Shown: positions 49,976-60,272, counted from the stretch's first letter. The stretch is DNA of 64,000 nt from Anarhynchus alexandrinus (GCA_008711295.1 VUYV01000778.1:38425-102424); one strand, 5' to 3'. The notes: generated by a model not told the origin, from the sequence alone. Program-made: numbers and translations.

Positions 49976-50779
49976 GTATTATGCCATTTTACATCCCATA
50001 AAGATTTGACCAGCTCAAAAACAGGGATGGTATGAGGGAAGTGCTAGAAGTTGCGGTCATTGCTTTATGGCAAACAAATAATAGGGTGACCTATCCAACT
50101 CCTTCACATATCATTTCTTCCAGCTCTGTTTAGATATGAAATGTAGATGTGCATTGTGCCATTATAAACATGTCTTGGGAAGACAGTTTCTCCATTCACA
50201 GTGTTGGCAGGAAATATGTTTTTGGAAATTACTGTGTAAATCTAAATTTACATAGCAGGAGAGAAAGTGTCGTTATCTTGGTGCTCCATGTCCATGGCCT
50301 ATGTAAAAATTTATGAGAATTTATAGCTGGCCCTCAAAATTCTGAAAATGAATTCTTGCACCAAAGTCTTTTCGCCATATGTTTTAACATCTTCATTCAG
50401 GATCTGAATCAGGTGCCACTGCATCCAAAATAGCCTGTGGTAGCTGAAACCCCAACATGGAACTGGGAAACATGACCCAGGACTGACAGAAGCCTTTATG
50501 GACCAGGAGTAGTTTGACAGGCAGGATAGGCCAAGGCATCTCAATTGAGTTAACTGATTTCTCTCCCTTAACCAGAAAGGGAGATCTGGACAATTGCACC
50601 AAAGGTGTCCAGCACTAGAGGGAATCAGTCTTGCCGCTTCCTTCACCAATGATGGAGTCACATGTAATTTACCCTGCAGGGAGTGAAAAATGAGTGGGTG
50701 TATATGCTGCAGCATGTGCTTGAAGGAATGCCTGCAACCCAGACATGCTGAGATTAGTGCAGATTTGGCTATTCAAAAT
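49976..50779. other. Intergenic, nothing recognised
   Basis: Short frames only; the longest (50311-50715, minus) has no recognisable features. Confidence 0.35.
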
Positions 50780-51610
50780 AGAGCATTTAATTCACTATCT
50801 CTTCACTTCCCTCTATGAATCGAGGGAGCTAGCAACTTCAGCGTGTGACTCACTGCATGCAAAGAGTGAATCTCAACAGAGTCCAGGGCAGGGAGTGCTT
50901 TGGTGGGTCTTGGGATCTGTGCTTGACCACAGAAAAATATATTTTCCATTGGTCCAAGGTTATTCACTGTGGAATGTAGACTTCAATGGAGATAACATGG
51001 ACTTACTATAAAGCTGATGAATGTCTTGGTTTTTAACTGAACTATGCTTTCCTCAGTTTTTGTTTGTTGGCAATTACAAAACACCCTTCTGTGTCTGTAT
51101 GCAGATCATTCTCCAAGAAAAGCAAGCAGTAATTGGTGCCGACAAGCTGAATCACGCAGCTACAGACTTAAGTGGAGACAGCTCAGCTATGAATAAGACT
51201 GCTGTAAGTCCCCAGTGGCTGATGAGAGAAATGGTGGGGTTGCAGAATGACAAGGTACTCATCCCTGGGGACTGGTGAAGCAGGAAGTCAGAGGCACTGG
51301 TTACAGGTGGAAAATCACATGTGGAGAGGGCTCTGAAAGCCCTTGTTTCACCAAGCATGATGGGCAAACCCTGCTCCCCTATCCCCTCAGCAGTGGGATC
51401 CTTTCATTCAGAGATGCTCAGAGCTTTTCCTGGGGAAAATGTTATGTGGGATGTGTGATGCTGAGCAAACAACAGTGGTAGGACTCTAGAGGCAGGGGTG
51501 AGGAAGCCATGAGGCCCTGGGGCCTTATTGAATGAACCAGTGTCCTCTTGTGGGCCTCAGCGGAAGAGACAGCAGCAGTAACTGAGAGAAAAAGGACCTC
51601 AGTTTTGTTG
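50780..51610 (+). repeat. Low-copy duplicated segment, copy B
   Basis: Diverged counterpart of 42340-44720 with three matching blocks in the same order. It is more compact and keeps an open exon-like block at 51105-51203. Confidence 0.6.
51105..51203 (+). other. Candidate exon in duplicated segment B
   Basis: 99 nt (33 codons, in-phase) between an acceptor (TCTGTATGCAG) and a consensus donor (GCT|GTAAGT). Open frame encoding IILQEKQAVIGADKLNHAAT then DLSGDSSAMNKTA. The copy A block (43552-43639) keeps both splice sites (GTGCAG and GTAAGG) but is 88 nt and frameshifted. Product not recognised. Confidence 0.3.
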
Positions 51611-52199
51611 GGGGGGACAGATCTGGCAAACAACACTAAGTGCATCTGCACTGTGAATAAAATGACTTCTTAACGTTCATCCACTCCTTCCTACTCACTC
51701 CCCAGCTGCAAGGCTGCATCCTGACTTTGACACTGGGCTGTCCCCTTGGCTCTCTCCTTCTCAGACATTGCCCTGAGCCCTACTTGACTCCATCTCCATC
51801 TGCTTGACTGCTCAGACCTGGAGATCCAGGAGAAGGTAGAGCAGCTTGGACTTAGTACCTCCATTTGTTCTACCACGTCACATGGAAATGCAGCCAGGGG
51901 AGTGTAGAGGAAGGCTGCAGAGTTAATCTTTCTCTCTTGTGAAGTTCAGGCTTCCAGCCTACTGGATGTAACTCAGAAGTGGGGCACTCAGTAGGGGGTC
52001 TCCAGCATTCGCTGCTGGTCTGGGGCACTGAAGGTTACACTGCTTTTCCAACGGCTGTTGCCCACCTCCAGGGTCACAGGTGCAGCCTGGATCTTCATGC
52101 ATCTTTACAGCAGCCCTGAGACTCAAGGATGCTAGGGGTCTGATTGCCAGAGAGCAAGGGTGGGGGTGAAAGCAGGCTCACCTTTGACCAAAAGGCTGA
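51611..52199. other. Intergenic, nothing recognised
   Basis: No supported gene or repeat between copy B and the first V-segment relict. Confidence 0.3.
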
Positions 52200-52375
52200 A
52201 CAGCTGCTCATGAGGTCAGTGGACCCCCAAGACCTCCACATGCTAGGCCCAGGGTGGACCCTGCTTTCTCTGTGGAGGGATGGTCCTCTACCAGTCCTGT
52301 CTCTGTCAGAGGCAAAAGTGAAGTTTTAGTACTGAGTCTGAGACTGACTCCAGCTCAGCACTGGCACCTGCCTGC
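52200..52375 (+). pseudogene. Relict VH segment, framework 3 region
   Basis: The sequence CTGACTCCAGCTCAGCACTG at about 52345-52364, followed by GCACCTGCC, matches the end of a VH framework 3 (L-T-P-A-E-D-T-G-T-Y-Y-C type) with a 2-bp deletion. Upstream, V-R-G-K and S-L-R-L elements fit the same frame. Framework 1, both cysteines and any signal sequence are not recognisable. Tentative, supported mainly by the better V segments 4-6 kb downstream in the same orientation. Confidence 0.35.
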
Positions 52376-52424
52376 TCTCCTCATTATTGCTCCACCCCCT
52401 TTTCTTTCCCTGCCCTGGACCAGC

Positions 52425-52469
52425 ATGGACTGGCTTTTCTTGGTACTCTTCCTGGGCCGCAGTATCCGA
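52425..52469 (+). pseudogene. VH leader-like exon
   Basis: Encodes MDWLFLVLFLGRSIR before a GT; MDW plus a leucine-rich core is the usual start of a VH signal peptide. It is 45 nt against 46 nt for the three clear leaders further down, and the donor is weak. No V exon follows within 1 kb. Confidence 0.3.
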
Positions 52470-54003
52470 GTGCAGGTGGCTGGCTAGCACACAATGTGTC
52501 CTCCTGAGTCAAGCTTGTGGTCCCTCCAGACCCCTGAGCTTTGCCTGATGGTGGTGATAGGATTTGCTGCTTAGGAGTATCTTTCTGCCATCTATTTCCA
52601 ATGATTGGGGAAGTGTCCATTATCCCCTTCCCCTGCCTCCTCCTCCCCAGCCTTAAGAGGGAAGTAGAGGTCAGGGAAAAGTTCTGACAACACACACATA
52701 TTCTTCATTCACCTTCAGTGGTCAGAGTAGTTTCTTGACTCTCTTTCTCAAGGTGACATCTTGCGGTTATAGCTGATGCTGTCCAGCCTGGTATAGGAAA
52801 GCTTTGCAACTTGAGCTTTGGAGGAAACTGGTACAGGGAATGCCCCAGAAAAAACCTGAACTGGTCATGTCTCATTTATTGAGATGAGGAGGCAGGATAT
52901 GAGCCATCCCTCAAAAAATTTAATTCTCATTCCCACAGTCCCCTTCACCAACCAGTTCTCCCTGAATCTGACCCTGCTTCTGTATTCCTAGAGCCCCGCA
53001 GATCCAACTACCTACCACTGTCCAGACACACAGTCAGGGACATAGTGTCCTGAAGGGCTGTGACAAAAAGAAAAAACAGAACACTGCTCAGTGCTCTTAG
53101 AAGTCTCCTTTTGTCCATGTGCCAGTGCTCTTCCCTCCAAAATGGCAGCCCACTACCCTTCTCTGGTGCAACCCATATCATTCCCCCCACCTTGCTGCCC
53201 CTGGAGAGCAAAGGAGAAGTATTCTCCCTCTTTGCCAACCAAGTATCTCCCTAAGAAGGCAGGAAAAGTATGGAGGAGCTTCCCCTGTGCACTACACAAA
53301 GACAGTAAACCTGTAAACCCTGTAAAATAGGAGGCATACAAAAAGATCATCTCCAATTTATTGCCAGTTACAAGTCCTGGTTCAGCCTGGTGGTATTTCT
53401 TTCTCTGCCTTCCCAACTACAGCAGAATGAAACTGTTAAAACAAAGCAGAAAAAATAAGTAGTCACATCTGAATATCATTTTCTTATGTCATGGCCTTGG
53501 TTTTAGAGAAAAGCTGGAAATAACTCACTTTCTCTGGTTGCTCACAAAGGAATGTAGCCACACAGACCAAGCATGGCAACAGAACCAAAGAAAGAATAAA
53601 AGAAAGCAAGAACAATTCAATGCATGTCAAGGTAGCCCTGCCAGCAAGCTCTTTTGAAAAGGCCACTTAATTTTTGAGAAATATTTTAGTCCTAATTGAA
53701 GATCATAGTCTCTCTGGCTGAAGATTAGCATGGCCCTACCCTGGTGGCTGCTATGTCGGCAAACAGCTATGGGACACTCGTTACTGTTTCGTGTAGGACT
53801 TGTTCTGACTACACGACAATGTGGGAGGAGTATACAGAAAGATGACTTCATGTTTTAACCTGGAAATTGAATGGTGGTATTAAACAGACATGAGCCTATT
53901 AACCAGGACAGTTCATCATGGTTTCTATCACACATGAGTGTGGCTGGAGATAATTCTATTACCAAGGCTGAGGCACAGGCACTTTGTTTTGGTTTGGTTT
54001 TCA
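52470..54003. other. Intergenic
   Basis: No recognised gene apart from the minus-strand exon-like block at 53529-53637. Confidence 0.35.
53529..53637 (-). other. Candidate transmembrane exon, reverse strand
   Basis: On the minus strand, 109 nt between an acceptor (GCTTGCTGGCAG) and a strong donor (GAGAAA|GTGAGT). It starts in phase 1 and is open, encoding TCIELFLLSFILSLVLLPCL, then VCVATFLCEQPEK. A long hydrophobic run with a phase-1 start resembles membrane exons of immunoglobulin-superfamily genes. No other exon of such a gene was identified. Confidence 0.28.
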
Positions 54004-54760
54004 TAAAATCATAGAACGGTTTAGGTTGGAAGGGACCTTAAAGTTCATCTAGTTCCAATCCCCCTGCCGCGGGCAGGGACACCTTCCACTAGACCACGTT
54101 GCTCAAAGCCCTGTCCAACCTGGCCTTGAACACCTCCAGGGATGGGGAAGCCACAGCTTCTCTGGGCAACCTGGGCCAGTGTCTCACCACCCTCAGAGTG
54201 AAAAAATTCTTCCGAGTATCTAATCTAAATCCCCCCTGTTCCAGTTTGAAGCCATTACCCCTCGTCCTATCACTACATGCTCTTGTAAAAAGTCCCTCTG
54301 CAGCTTTCTTGTAGGCCCCCTTCAGACACTGGAAGGCTGCTCTAAGGTGTCCCCAGAGCCTTCTCTTCTCCAGGCTGAACAACCCCAACTCTCTCAGTCT
54401 GTCCTCATAGGATAGGTGCTCCAGATCTCTGATCATCTTTGTAGCCCTCCTCTGGACTCAGTCCAATGTGTCCATGTCCTTCTTATGTTGAGGGCCCCAG
54501 AGCTGGATGCAGTACTCCAGGTGTGGTCTCACGAGAGCAGAGTAGACGGGCAGAATTACCTCCTTTGACCTGCTGGCCATGCTTCTTTTGATTCAGCCCA
54601 GGATGTGGTTGGCCTTCTGGGCTGCGAGCGTACATTGCCAGCTCACATTGAGTTTCTCATCCACCAACATCCCCAAGTCCTTCTCCTCAGGGCTGCTCTC
54701 AATCTATTCTCTGCTCAGCCTGTATTTTCTCTTCCTTTTTCTCTCTGTACCTATGGACGT
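54004..54760 (-). mobile_element. CR1 LINE, 3' end, reverse strand
   Basis: Starts CATAAAATCATAGAACGG and GGTTGGAAGGGACCTTAAAG, continues with an open C-terminal frame (115 codons, 54089-54436 minus) and breaks off near 54760. Confidence 0.93.
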
Positions 54761-54764
54761 GCTC

Positions 54765-55981
54765 AGTTAGCCCCTCCTATCACTTCTTCAGCCCTTATAA
54801 ACTCCTGACACCCTGCAGCTAGACCTGTGGGGAGGGTAGAGGTCCCTGGCAGCAGCTGGATCCTTCCTGGCTTTGCCTCATTTGTACACCATGACCCAAG
54901 GGCAGGATTTAAGCCTGAACATTTTTCATGTCCCTAAAGACCTCTAAGTGCTTTCTGCTAATCCAGGGAAGAGCTTGCCTCCAGTCCCTCTAACATCTCC
55001 CCTTGCTGCTCCTAAATCCCTTTAGGTGTTTAAATGACCTGCAGCAGCTCTCCTTGTTCCTCTCGCTCCCCAGTCAGCCTCCCTGTGCTAGGTGGAGTGG
55101 AGTAGTGGGGACATCCCTGCTTTGTCTCCAAATGAAATTTGAGTCAGCCTTAACACTGAGCAGCACTGGGCAATGAGCAGGGATCGAAGACCTCTCTGAT
55201 GGACTTACAGCTCTGAAGCCTCTCCCATTTATCAGCATTGGTACTGAAGCATACCCATGGGCCCCCACAATATGTGGTGGGTGACAGGATTCTCCTACGG
55301 CCACATGGCCCATTTTGCCCAGGGTAGATGTCCCTCCCAGGTGGGTATCCTGCTTTTCACCACACAGTAACAGGACCACTGCCTGCTCTATTTCAGTGCT
55401 TCAGGCACAGCTCACAGTGATACGGACATGGAGGAGCCAGAAGAATCCTTCTGCTCCCTCCCGGATCTAGCAGCTGTGGCCCTTGGCTTGGGGTTGGGCA
55501 ACAGGTTTGGGCCTTGCTGAGGGAAGGAGGATATCGCTCCCAGGTAGAAGACCCTTCCACATTACCGTGCTTGTCCCTCCCAGCCATCTATATGACCACA
55601 GCCATCTACAGGGCCACAGCATCTGATAGGAAGTTCAGAGATATTGGTATGAGGGGCTCTATGGAGACAAGAGGTCCCTGTGTTTCCTGTGCAGGCTGAG
55701 CAGTACAAAAAAATGAATGTGGTTTCCTGTCCCCACCCAGGCCAGCAGTGACGAATGTATCCAACACCCCAGTGCATGAAGTACCTGCAACTGCAAAGGG
55801 GTTGCTCCAAAAAGGCTTCAAATCTGCCTGGAGTTGCAAGGAAGTCTGAGACATCAGCGCTGGAAGGACAGGGCATTTGTCTGCTGACTCAAAGAGAGGA
55901 AGGTCTGAGCCCTTTTCAGCCCCACAATTCTACTTTCCTTTGTTACGGTACACCATGCAAAATCCTCTGGGGAAGCCTGCA
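54765..55981. other. Flank of the V-segment cluster, nothing firm
   Basis: No recognised gene. A CACAGTG at about 55418 has no nonamer at 12 or 23 bp and no V framework before it. Confidence 0.35.
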
Positions 55982-56027
55982 ATGCTCCTCTGGATGCTGG
56001 TCATCGCCTTTGCTGCAGCCCTTAAAG
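55982..56027 (+). CDS. Orphan V-segment leader exon (L-PART1)
   Basis: A 46-nt signal-peptide exon encoding MLLWMLVIAFAAALK plus one base, with donor AAAG|GTGAGA. The length and phase are identical to the other two leaders in this cluster (15 codons plus 1 nt). An ATGCAAAA sequence, one base off the octamer, lies about 30 bp upstream. An acceptor at about 56091 is followed by sequence that does not read as a V domain, so its V exon seems to be lost or replaced. Confidence 0.55.
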
Positions 56028-56438
56028 GTGAGAACCCTCCTTTCCTGGGAAGAGGACACGGACATGGGGTTTTTGTGTTTCCCTCTGCCAGGGAGCTATA
56101 TAATTCCCAAAATACTTTGCCCTTTCCTGCCCTTCCATGGGATGTGTGGAGGTTGGAGGACCAATAGAAGGTTGGAGATCTGACACAGCCCTTCAGTACC
56201 CCACCACCAGGCATAGAAGAGATGTTCACCAGCCCCAGGGCTGGAAGGGATGGGACCCCAAGCCGCCTCTTCTTCACCTAGGCAGATCTGAACTCTGTCC
56301 TCCCATGGTATTTTGATCCCTCTCTCCACATCTGTAGAGCATTGCTCAGCCCTGCACTGTCCTGCTGTGGGTGGGAATGGGACAAGCCAGGCTGGCTCTG
56401 GGCTTAGCTCTGGCTGGAGAAGAAGGAGCAGGGGCAGT

Positions 56439-57183
56439 ATGGTCCTGATGCTGTCATGTCTCCTCTTGGCAGCAACTGCAGGAGGTAAGGTAGGTCCCAA
56501 GATAGGTCCCAGGAATGCAGGGCCATTTCTGCGCCCAGGTATTTCCATGCCCTGCTGTAATGCTTATGCCATGCATTCCTGCTCTCTCACATCTCACTTA
56601 TCCACATATTGAAGTATCCAGCCCATGGAGAGAGAAAGGTTGTGTGGGGGAGTGGGGACAGCTTTGGAGCGTTAACTTCCCTCTGTAAAAGGGAGAGGAG
56701 CAGATTGTAGCCCCCCAGCATTCTCCTTCCCCCCTACCAAACACAGTGCCCTGGCTGAATGGACAGTCTGTCAGTGGTGGGGAGAACCCTGAGTGAGGGG
56801 CACAACAGGTGAAAGTGATAGGGAGCCTTTGGGCACCTTGCACCTATCTTCTTGTTGCTGTGACTGTGACCATGTGTCTTGGCAGATGTGAGCCCTCAGG
56901 TGTGGCAGATGATGGGTGGAGAGGGGCTGGCAGCACCAAGGGGTTCAATGCATCTCTCCTGCCAGGTCTCTGACCTTTGGGTTTCACTTGCACCAAGAGA
57001 TGCCTGGTGTGGGGGTACCAAGTTTGTCTCCTACATCAACCACAGTTCTTCCACATCACAATATGGGGCTGCTGTGGACAGGCAAGCTACCACCTCTAGG
57101 AGCAGCTCCCAGAGCACATCTCTGGTCTTGCACATCCTTCACCCTCAGGACCCTACCAACTACTTCAGCATGTAGTGACTTAG
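56439..57183 (+). pseudogene. VH segment pseudogene (leader and V exon)
   Basis: Leader exon 56439-56484 (MVLMLSCLLLAATAG plus one base, donor GGAG|GTAAGG) and V exon 56886-57183 after acceptor CTTGGCAG; the 401-bp intron is long for a V segment. The V exon reads as framework 1 (GGEGLAAPRGSMHLSCQ, first Cys present), a scrambled CDR1/framework 2 in which the W-V-R-Q-A-P element is lost, then KFVSYINHSSSTSQYGAAV and a framework 3 with S-Q-S-T-S-L and H-P-Q-D-P-T-N-Y-F. The second conserved Cys is Ser, then M and two stops before the signal sequence. Non-functional, but it could donate sequence in gene conversion as bird V pseudogenes do. Confidence 0.75.
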
Positions 57184-57222
57184 CACAGCTTGCAAGAGCC
57201 AGTCAGGGACCAGGCAAAATCC
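57184..57222 (+). other. Recombination signal sequence, 23-bp spacer (decayed)
   Basis: Heptamer CACAGCT (57184-57190), 23-bp spacer, nonamer GCAAAATCC (57214-57222). Five of seven and seven of nine bases match CACAGTG and ACAAAAACC. Position directly after the V exon makes chance unlikely. Confidence 0.65.
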
Positions 57223-57821
57223 TCCCTGGGTCCCTGCTCACCCTGGAACTACCAGGTCCAGTGAGCTCCTGCCTGCCTTCTACCTCCAGCCCCTCCAGTT
57301 TCCACTCCAGGGCACTGACCCCCCCTACACAAGGGCCAGTGTGAAGCACCACAGAAAAGAGGATTGAAAGAGAGCTAGACACTGCTCTGGATGCAAGAGG
57401 AAGAAGAGGAGGAGTACTGCTAGGGAAGAGGGAGTGGAACAGGGAATGGCTCTCTTTCTGCTGAGCCAGGGCTGCAAGAGCCTAGCAGGGCCCAGGAGAG
57501 TCACAGCTCTGACTTGTACTCCTGCAGAGCTGCAGGGTGCACTTGGACCATAGTCCCACAAACGGTGCAGATGAGCACCAAAGATGAACCCAGCATGCTT
57601 AGTCCACCTCTACCCATGCAGTGGCCAGAGCTGGTTTGTCCCTTGGGCTGGTGTTCCCAGTGCTGTTGGGGTGTGTGTGATGGGGCCAGAAGGTCCATCT
57701 GCCCAGGTCTTGTCTCTCCCTTCTGGGAGTCAAGAGTTGGGCTTTGCTCATGTCTGTGACTCTTCAGGGTTTAGTTTCTCTTCGCCCTGCCCCAAAACAG
57801 AAGGACATGATCCCACAGAGG

Positions 57822-57867
57822 ATGGGTCCTTGGCTCCTGACCTTGTCCTGCACAGCACTGCTAGGAG
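57822..57867 (+). CDS. V-segment leader exon (L-PART1)
   Basis: 46 nt encoding MGPWLLTLSCTALLG plus one base, donor GGAG|GTAAGA. Same length and phase as the other two leaders. It could splice to the acceptor at 58316 (449-bp intron, relict V piece) or to 58633 (766-bp intron, the better V exon). Which one is used is unclear. Confidence 0.6.
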
Positions 57868-57984
57868 GTAAGAGCTGTGAGGGAAGGGGAAAGAGGCTGG
57901 GACTGAGTAATCTTAGGCTGCCCCTGTACAACTCAGCTTGCTACTACCCAACTCTAAATGCCACTACATGAGATGAATTCTTGC

Positions 57985-57992
57985 ATGCAAAT
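57985..57992 (+). promoter_or_regulatory. Octamer motif ATGCAAAT
   Basis: A perfect heavy-chain-orientation octamer, the Oct-binding core of immunoglobulin V promoters. It lies downstream of the leader at 57822, so it may be left from a V unit whose own leader is lost. A second ATGCAAAT near 60404 has no V segment and shows that chance copies occur. Confidence 0.4.
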
Positions 57993-58316
57993 CATCTTCC
58001 TGTGTCAGGTGGGGTCAAATGCTGGTGCAATGCAGATGAGGGAAGTTTTCAGAGATTTTTCTGAGCATGGAGTAAGGGGAAGATATTCCTAGACAAAGCT
58101 AATAACTGCCCAAAGGAGCTGTGCAGAGTCTCACTCTGAGCAGCCTTGGGATTTTCTGGGGGCAGGCCATTGCCTGGGGACATTAAAGAGCCTCATGCTT
58201 CTTGTCCCTCTGGGGCTCACATGCAACTGACAAAACAGTTCCCCACATATCCATGTGCCTGTACTCTGCACTCTCTGTGCATGGGGGTGTGGGTCCAGGC
58301 ATACCTTCTTCCCCAG

Positions 58317-58405
58317 GTGAAGGGAGCAGGAAGAATGGGAAGGGCTAGGGACTTCATGCTCTCCTTCTGCCAAACTTCTGGATTCATATTTAAAGATATG
58401 GCAAG
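58317..58405 (+). pseudogene. VH framework 1 relict
   Basis: After a good acceptor (CCTTCTTCCCCAG) the sequence reads, from about 58333, GRARDFMLSFCQTSGFIF and DMAS, like framework 1 to CDR1 of a clan III VH (L-x-L-S-C-Q-T-S-G-F-x-F). It breaks down after CDR1, with no framework 2 or 3. A truncated V piece lying 229 bp in front of the fuller V exon. Confidence 0.45.
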
Positions 58406-58633
58406 TTTACCAGCAGTAACCCAGATTCTTGTAGGCCTCCTGCCTCAGCAGTCCTTTGGGCAGTACAAAGAAATATGGGTCTGTGGTGCCTGGGCAAGCC
58501 ACTGCCTCCAGGGATAACTCCTGGAACTAAAGGCCAAAATTCTGGTTTTCTGCACCCTACCCAGGATGGACTACTGCACCCATGACCTTTCTCATAAGCA
58601 TTTAAATCTCACACCTGCCCAGTGTCTTTCCAG

Positions 58634-58949
58634 GTACCCTTTCCCCCATAAAAATGGTGGCATCTGGTCCAAAGGAGGGGAGGGTCTCCGGATCACTGAC
58701 ACTCGCCTGTACTGTAATGGGAGCACCTCTGGACAGCCCTCGATATGACTGGAATTGTGTCCGTCAGGCCCCAGAAGGGCAGCTGCAATTTCTAGGCTGG
58801 ATCTATCCTTTTGGGAATAACACGGGGTATGCCCCACCTTTCCAAGACCGAGTCACCATCTCTGCAGACAAAGACAAAAACAAGGTCTCCCTGCAGCTGC
58901 ATGCCCTTACAGCCTTAGACACAGCCACCTACTTCTGTGCCAGGCAGCA
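58634..58949 (+). CDS. Immunoglobulin-heavy-type variable segment (V exon), open but with Trp to Cys change
   Basis: A V-domain exon for an antigen receptor, joined to D/J by V(D)J recombination in lymphocytes. After acceptor CTTTCCAG it is open to the signal sequence. Framework 1 has VASGP and GSLTLACTV (first Cys); framework 2 has VRQAPEGQLQFLGWI; framework 3 has FQDRVTISADKDKNKVSLQL and DTATYFCAR with the second Cys. The invariant Trp before VRQ is Cys (TGT for TGG), so a folded, secreted product is doubtful and the segment may be an 'ORF' or recent pseudogene. The F-Q-x-R-V-T-I-S-A-D-K pattern recalls human IGHV5/IGHV1 (clan I), unlike chicken VH. The best leader is 766 bp upstream. It could be IGHV or a VH-delta gene of a T-cell receptor locus; a 23-bp signal fits both. 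Confidence 0.82.
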
Positions 58950-58988
58950 CACAGTGATGCCAATGGAGGGAGAGGCGGCAGAAAAAGG
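58950..58988 (+). other. Recombination signal sequence, 23-bp spacer
   Basis: Perfect heptamer CACAGTG (58950-58956), exactly 23 bp of spacer, nonamer AGAAAAAGG (58980-58988; six of nine including the A-run). Follows the TGTGCCAGG (C-A-R) codons by 5 bp. Confidence 0.85.
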
Positions 58989-59649
58989 GGGAGGAATGCT
59001 GTGGTGACAGGGCCCTTTCTCCAAATGACAGTTGCCTGTACTTGCCCTGGGAAATATCAGTGAGGTTTGGGATTAATAGATGTTGGAACTCCAAATCTAT
59101 CCATGGGCAACTGAATTTGCAGTAAAATTTGACATTTATAAGGGAACTGAGAAATAAAATTTCATGTGTGAATAAGTCCCATGGGCAGGTCAATCCTCAA
59201 ACCCCTTACACAGGGGACTTTTCACCTCCATTCACAGCCTTCCCCACAAGCTACCATCACTGCCTCTTCCTCACAGCTACCTTCAATCCAAGGAGAATGG
59301 GGGCAGAAGGACCACCTCAAGGCATCTCTCTGGGCAGAGATGTTGTGGAGCAAGTGTAGAAGCCACAGGAGGGGACATGGCTCCTTCTCTGTGCAGCCCA
59401 AATCTGCCCCAAGCTGCCTGTCCTGTAAAGAAGGGTGTTGCAGTCTTGGAAGGTAGGTACCCTCACAGTTCTGGGCATGGGGGGGTGGATGGATGCTTTG
59501 TCATGTGCTGGACCTTGGGTGAAGCCTGAGCAGTGCCTGTCCGCAACAGCATGCGTAGAACCTCACTGCACAAGGAGAAAAGCTTTTGGGCTGATGGGGC
59601 TTTATGGGTGAGAGAAGCCTGCAAGCAAGGGACCATCAGGAGAGAGGGA
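58989..59649. other. Downstream of the V segment, nothing recognised
   Basis: No D, J or constant exon and no further V piece recognised. Confidence 0.4.
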
Positions 59650-60272
59650 GGGCACAGAAGTGGTGGAGAAGAGGAAGGAAGAAGGCAAATGGTATCCTGG
59701 ACTGCATTGCCAGCAGGTAGAGGGAGGAGATACTTCCCCTCTGCTCAGCCCTGGTGAAACCACACCTGGAGAGCTGTGTCCAGTTCTGGGGTCCCCAGGA
59801 CAAGAGAGACATGGACATACTGGAGAGAGTCCAGCAAAGGGACACAAAGATGATTAAGGGATCGCAGCATCTCTTCTGTGAGGAAAGGCTGAGAGTGCTG
59901 GGACTGTTCATCCTGAGGAAGAGAAGGCTCTGGAGGGGACCTTATCAATACATAAACACCTGAACGGAGGGTGTAAAGATGACAGAGTCTTTCCAATGGT
60001 GTCCAGTGACAGGACAAGAGGCAAAGGGCACAAACAGAAACACAGGAGGTTCCCTATAAAATTAAGGAAACACTTCACTCTTAGAGTGACTGAGCACTGG
60101 CACAGGTTGCCCAGGAAGGTTCTGGAGTCTCCGTCCTTGGAGATACTCAAAAGCCATCTGGACATGGTCCTTGGCAACTGGCTCTAGGTGGCCCTGCTTG
60201 AGTGGGGGGTTGGACCAGATGACTTCCAGAGGTCCTTTTGAACCTCAATCATTCTCTGATTCTGTGATTCTA
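59650..60272 (+). mobile_element. CR1 LINE, 3' end
   Basis: ORF2 C-terminal coding with frame breaks, then GGTTGGACCAGATGACTTCC and terminal octamers TTCTCTGATTCTGTGATTCT at the end. Confidence 0.92.

Noticed and set aside
51053..51100. AGTTTTTGT, 23-bp gap and TTCTGTG, like a J-side recombination signal
   Set aside because: The following sequence lacks the W-G-x-G J motif and instead reads as an exon-like block; heptamer matches only 5 of 7.
55418..55424. CACAGTG heptamer
   Set aside because: No nonamer at 12 or 23 bp and no V framework before it.
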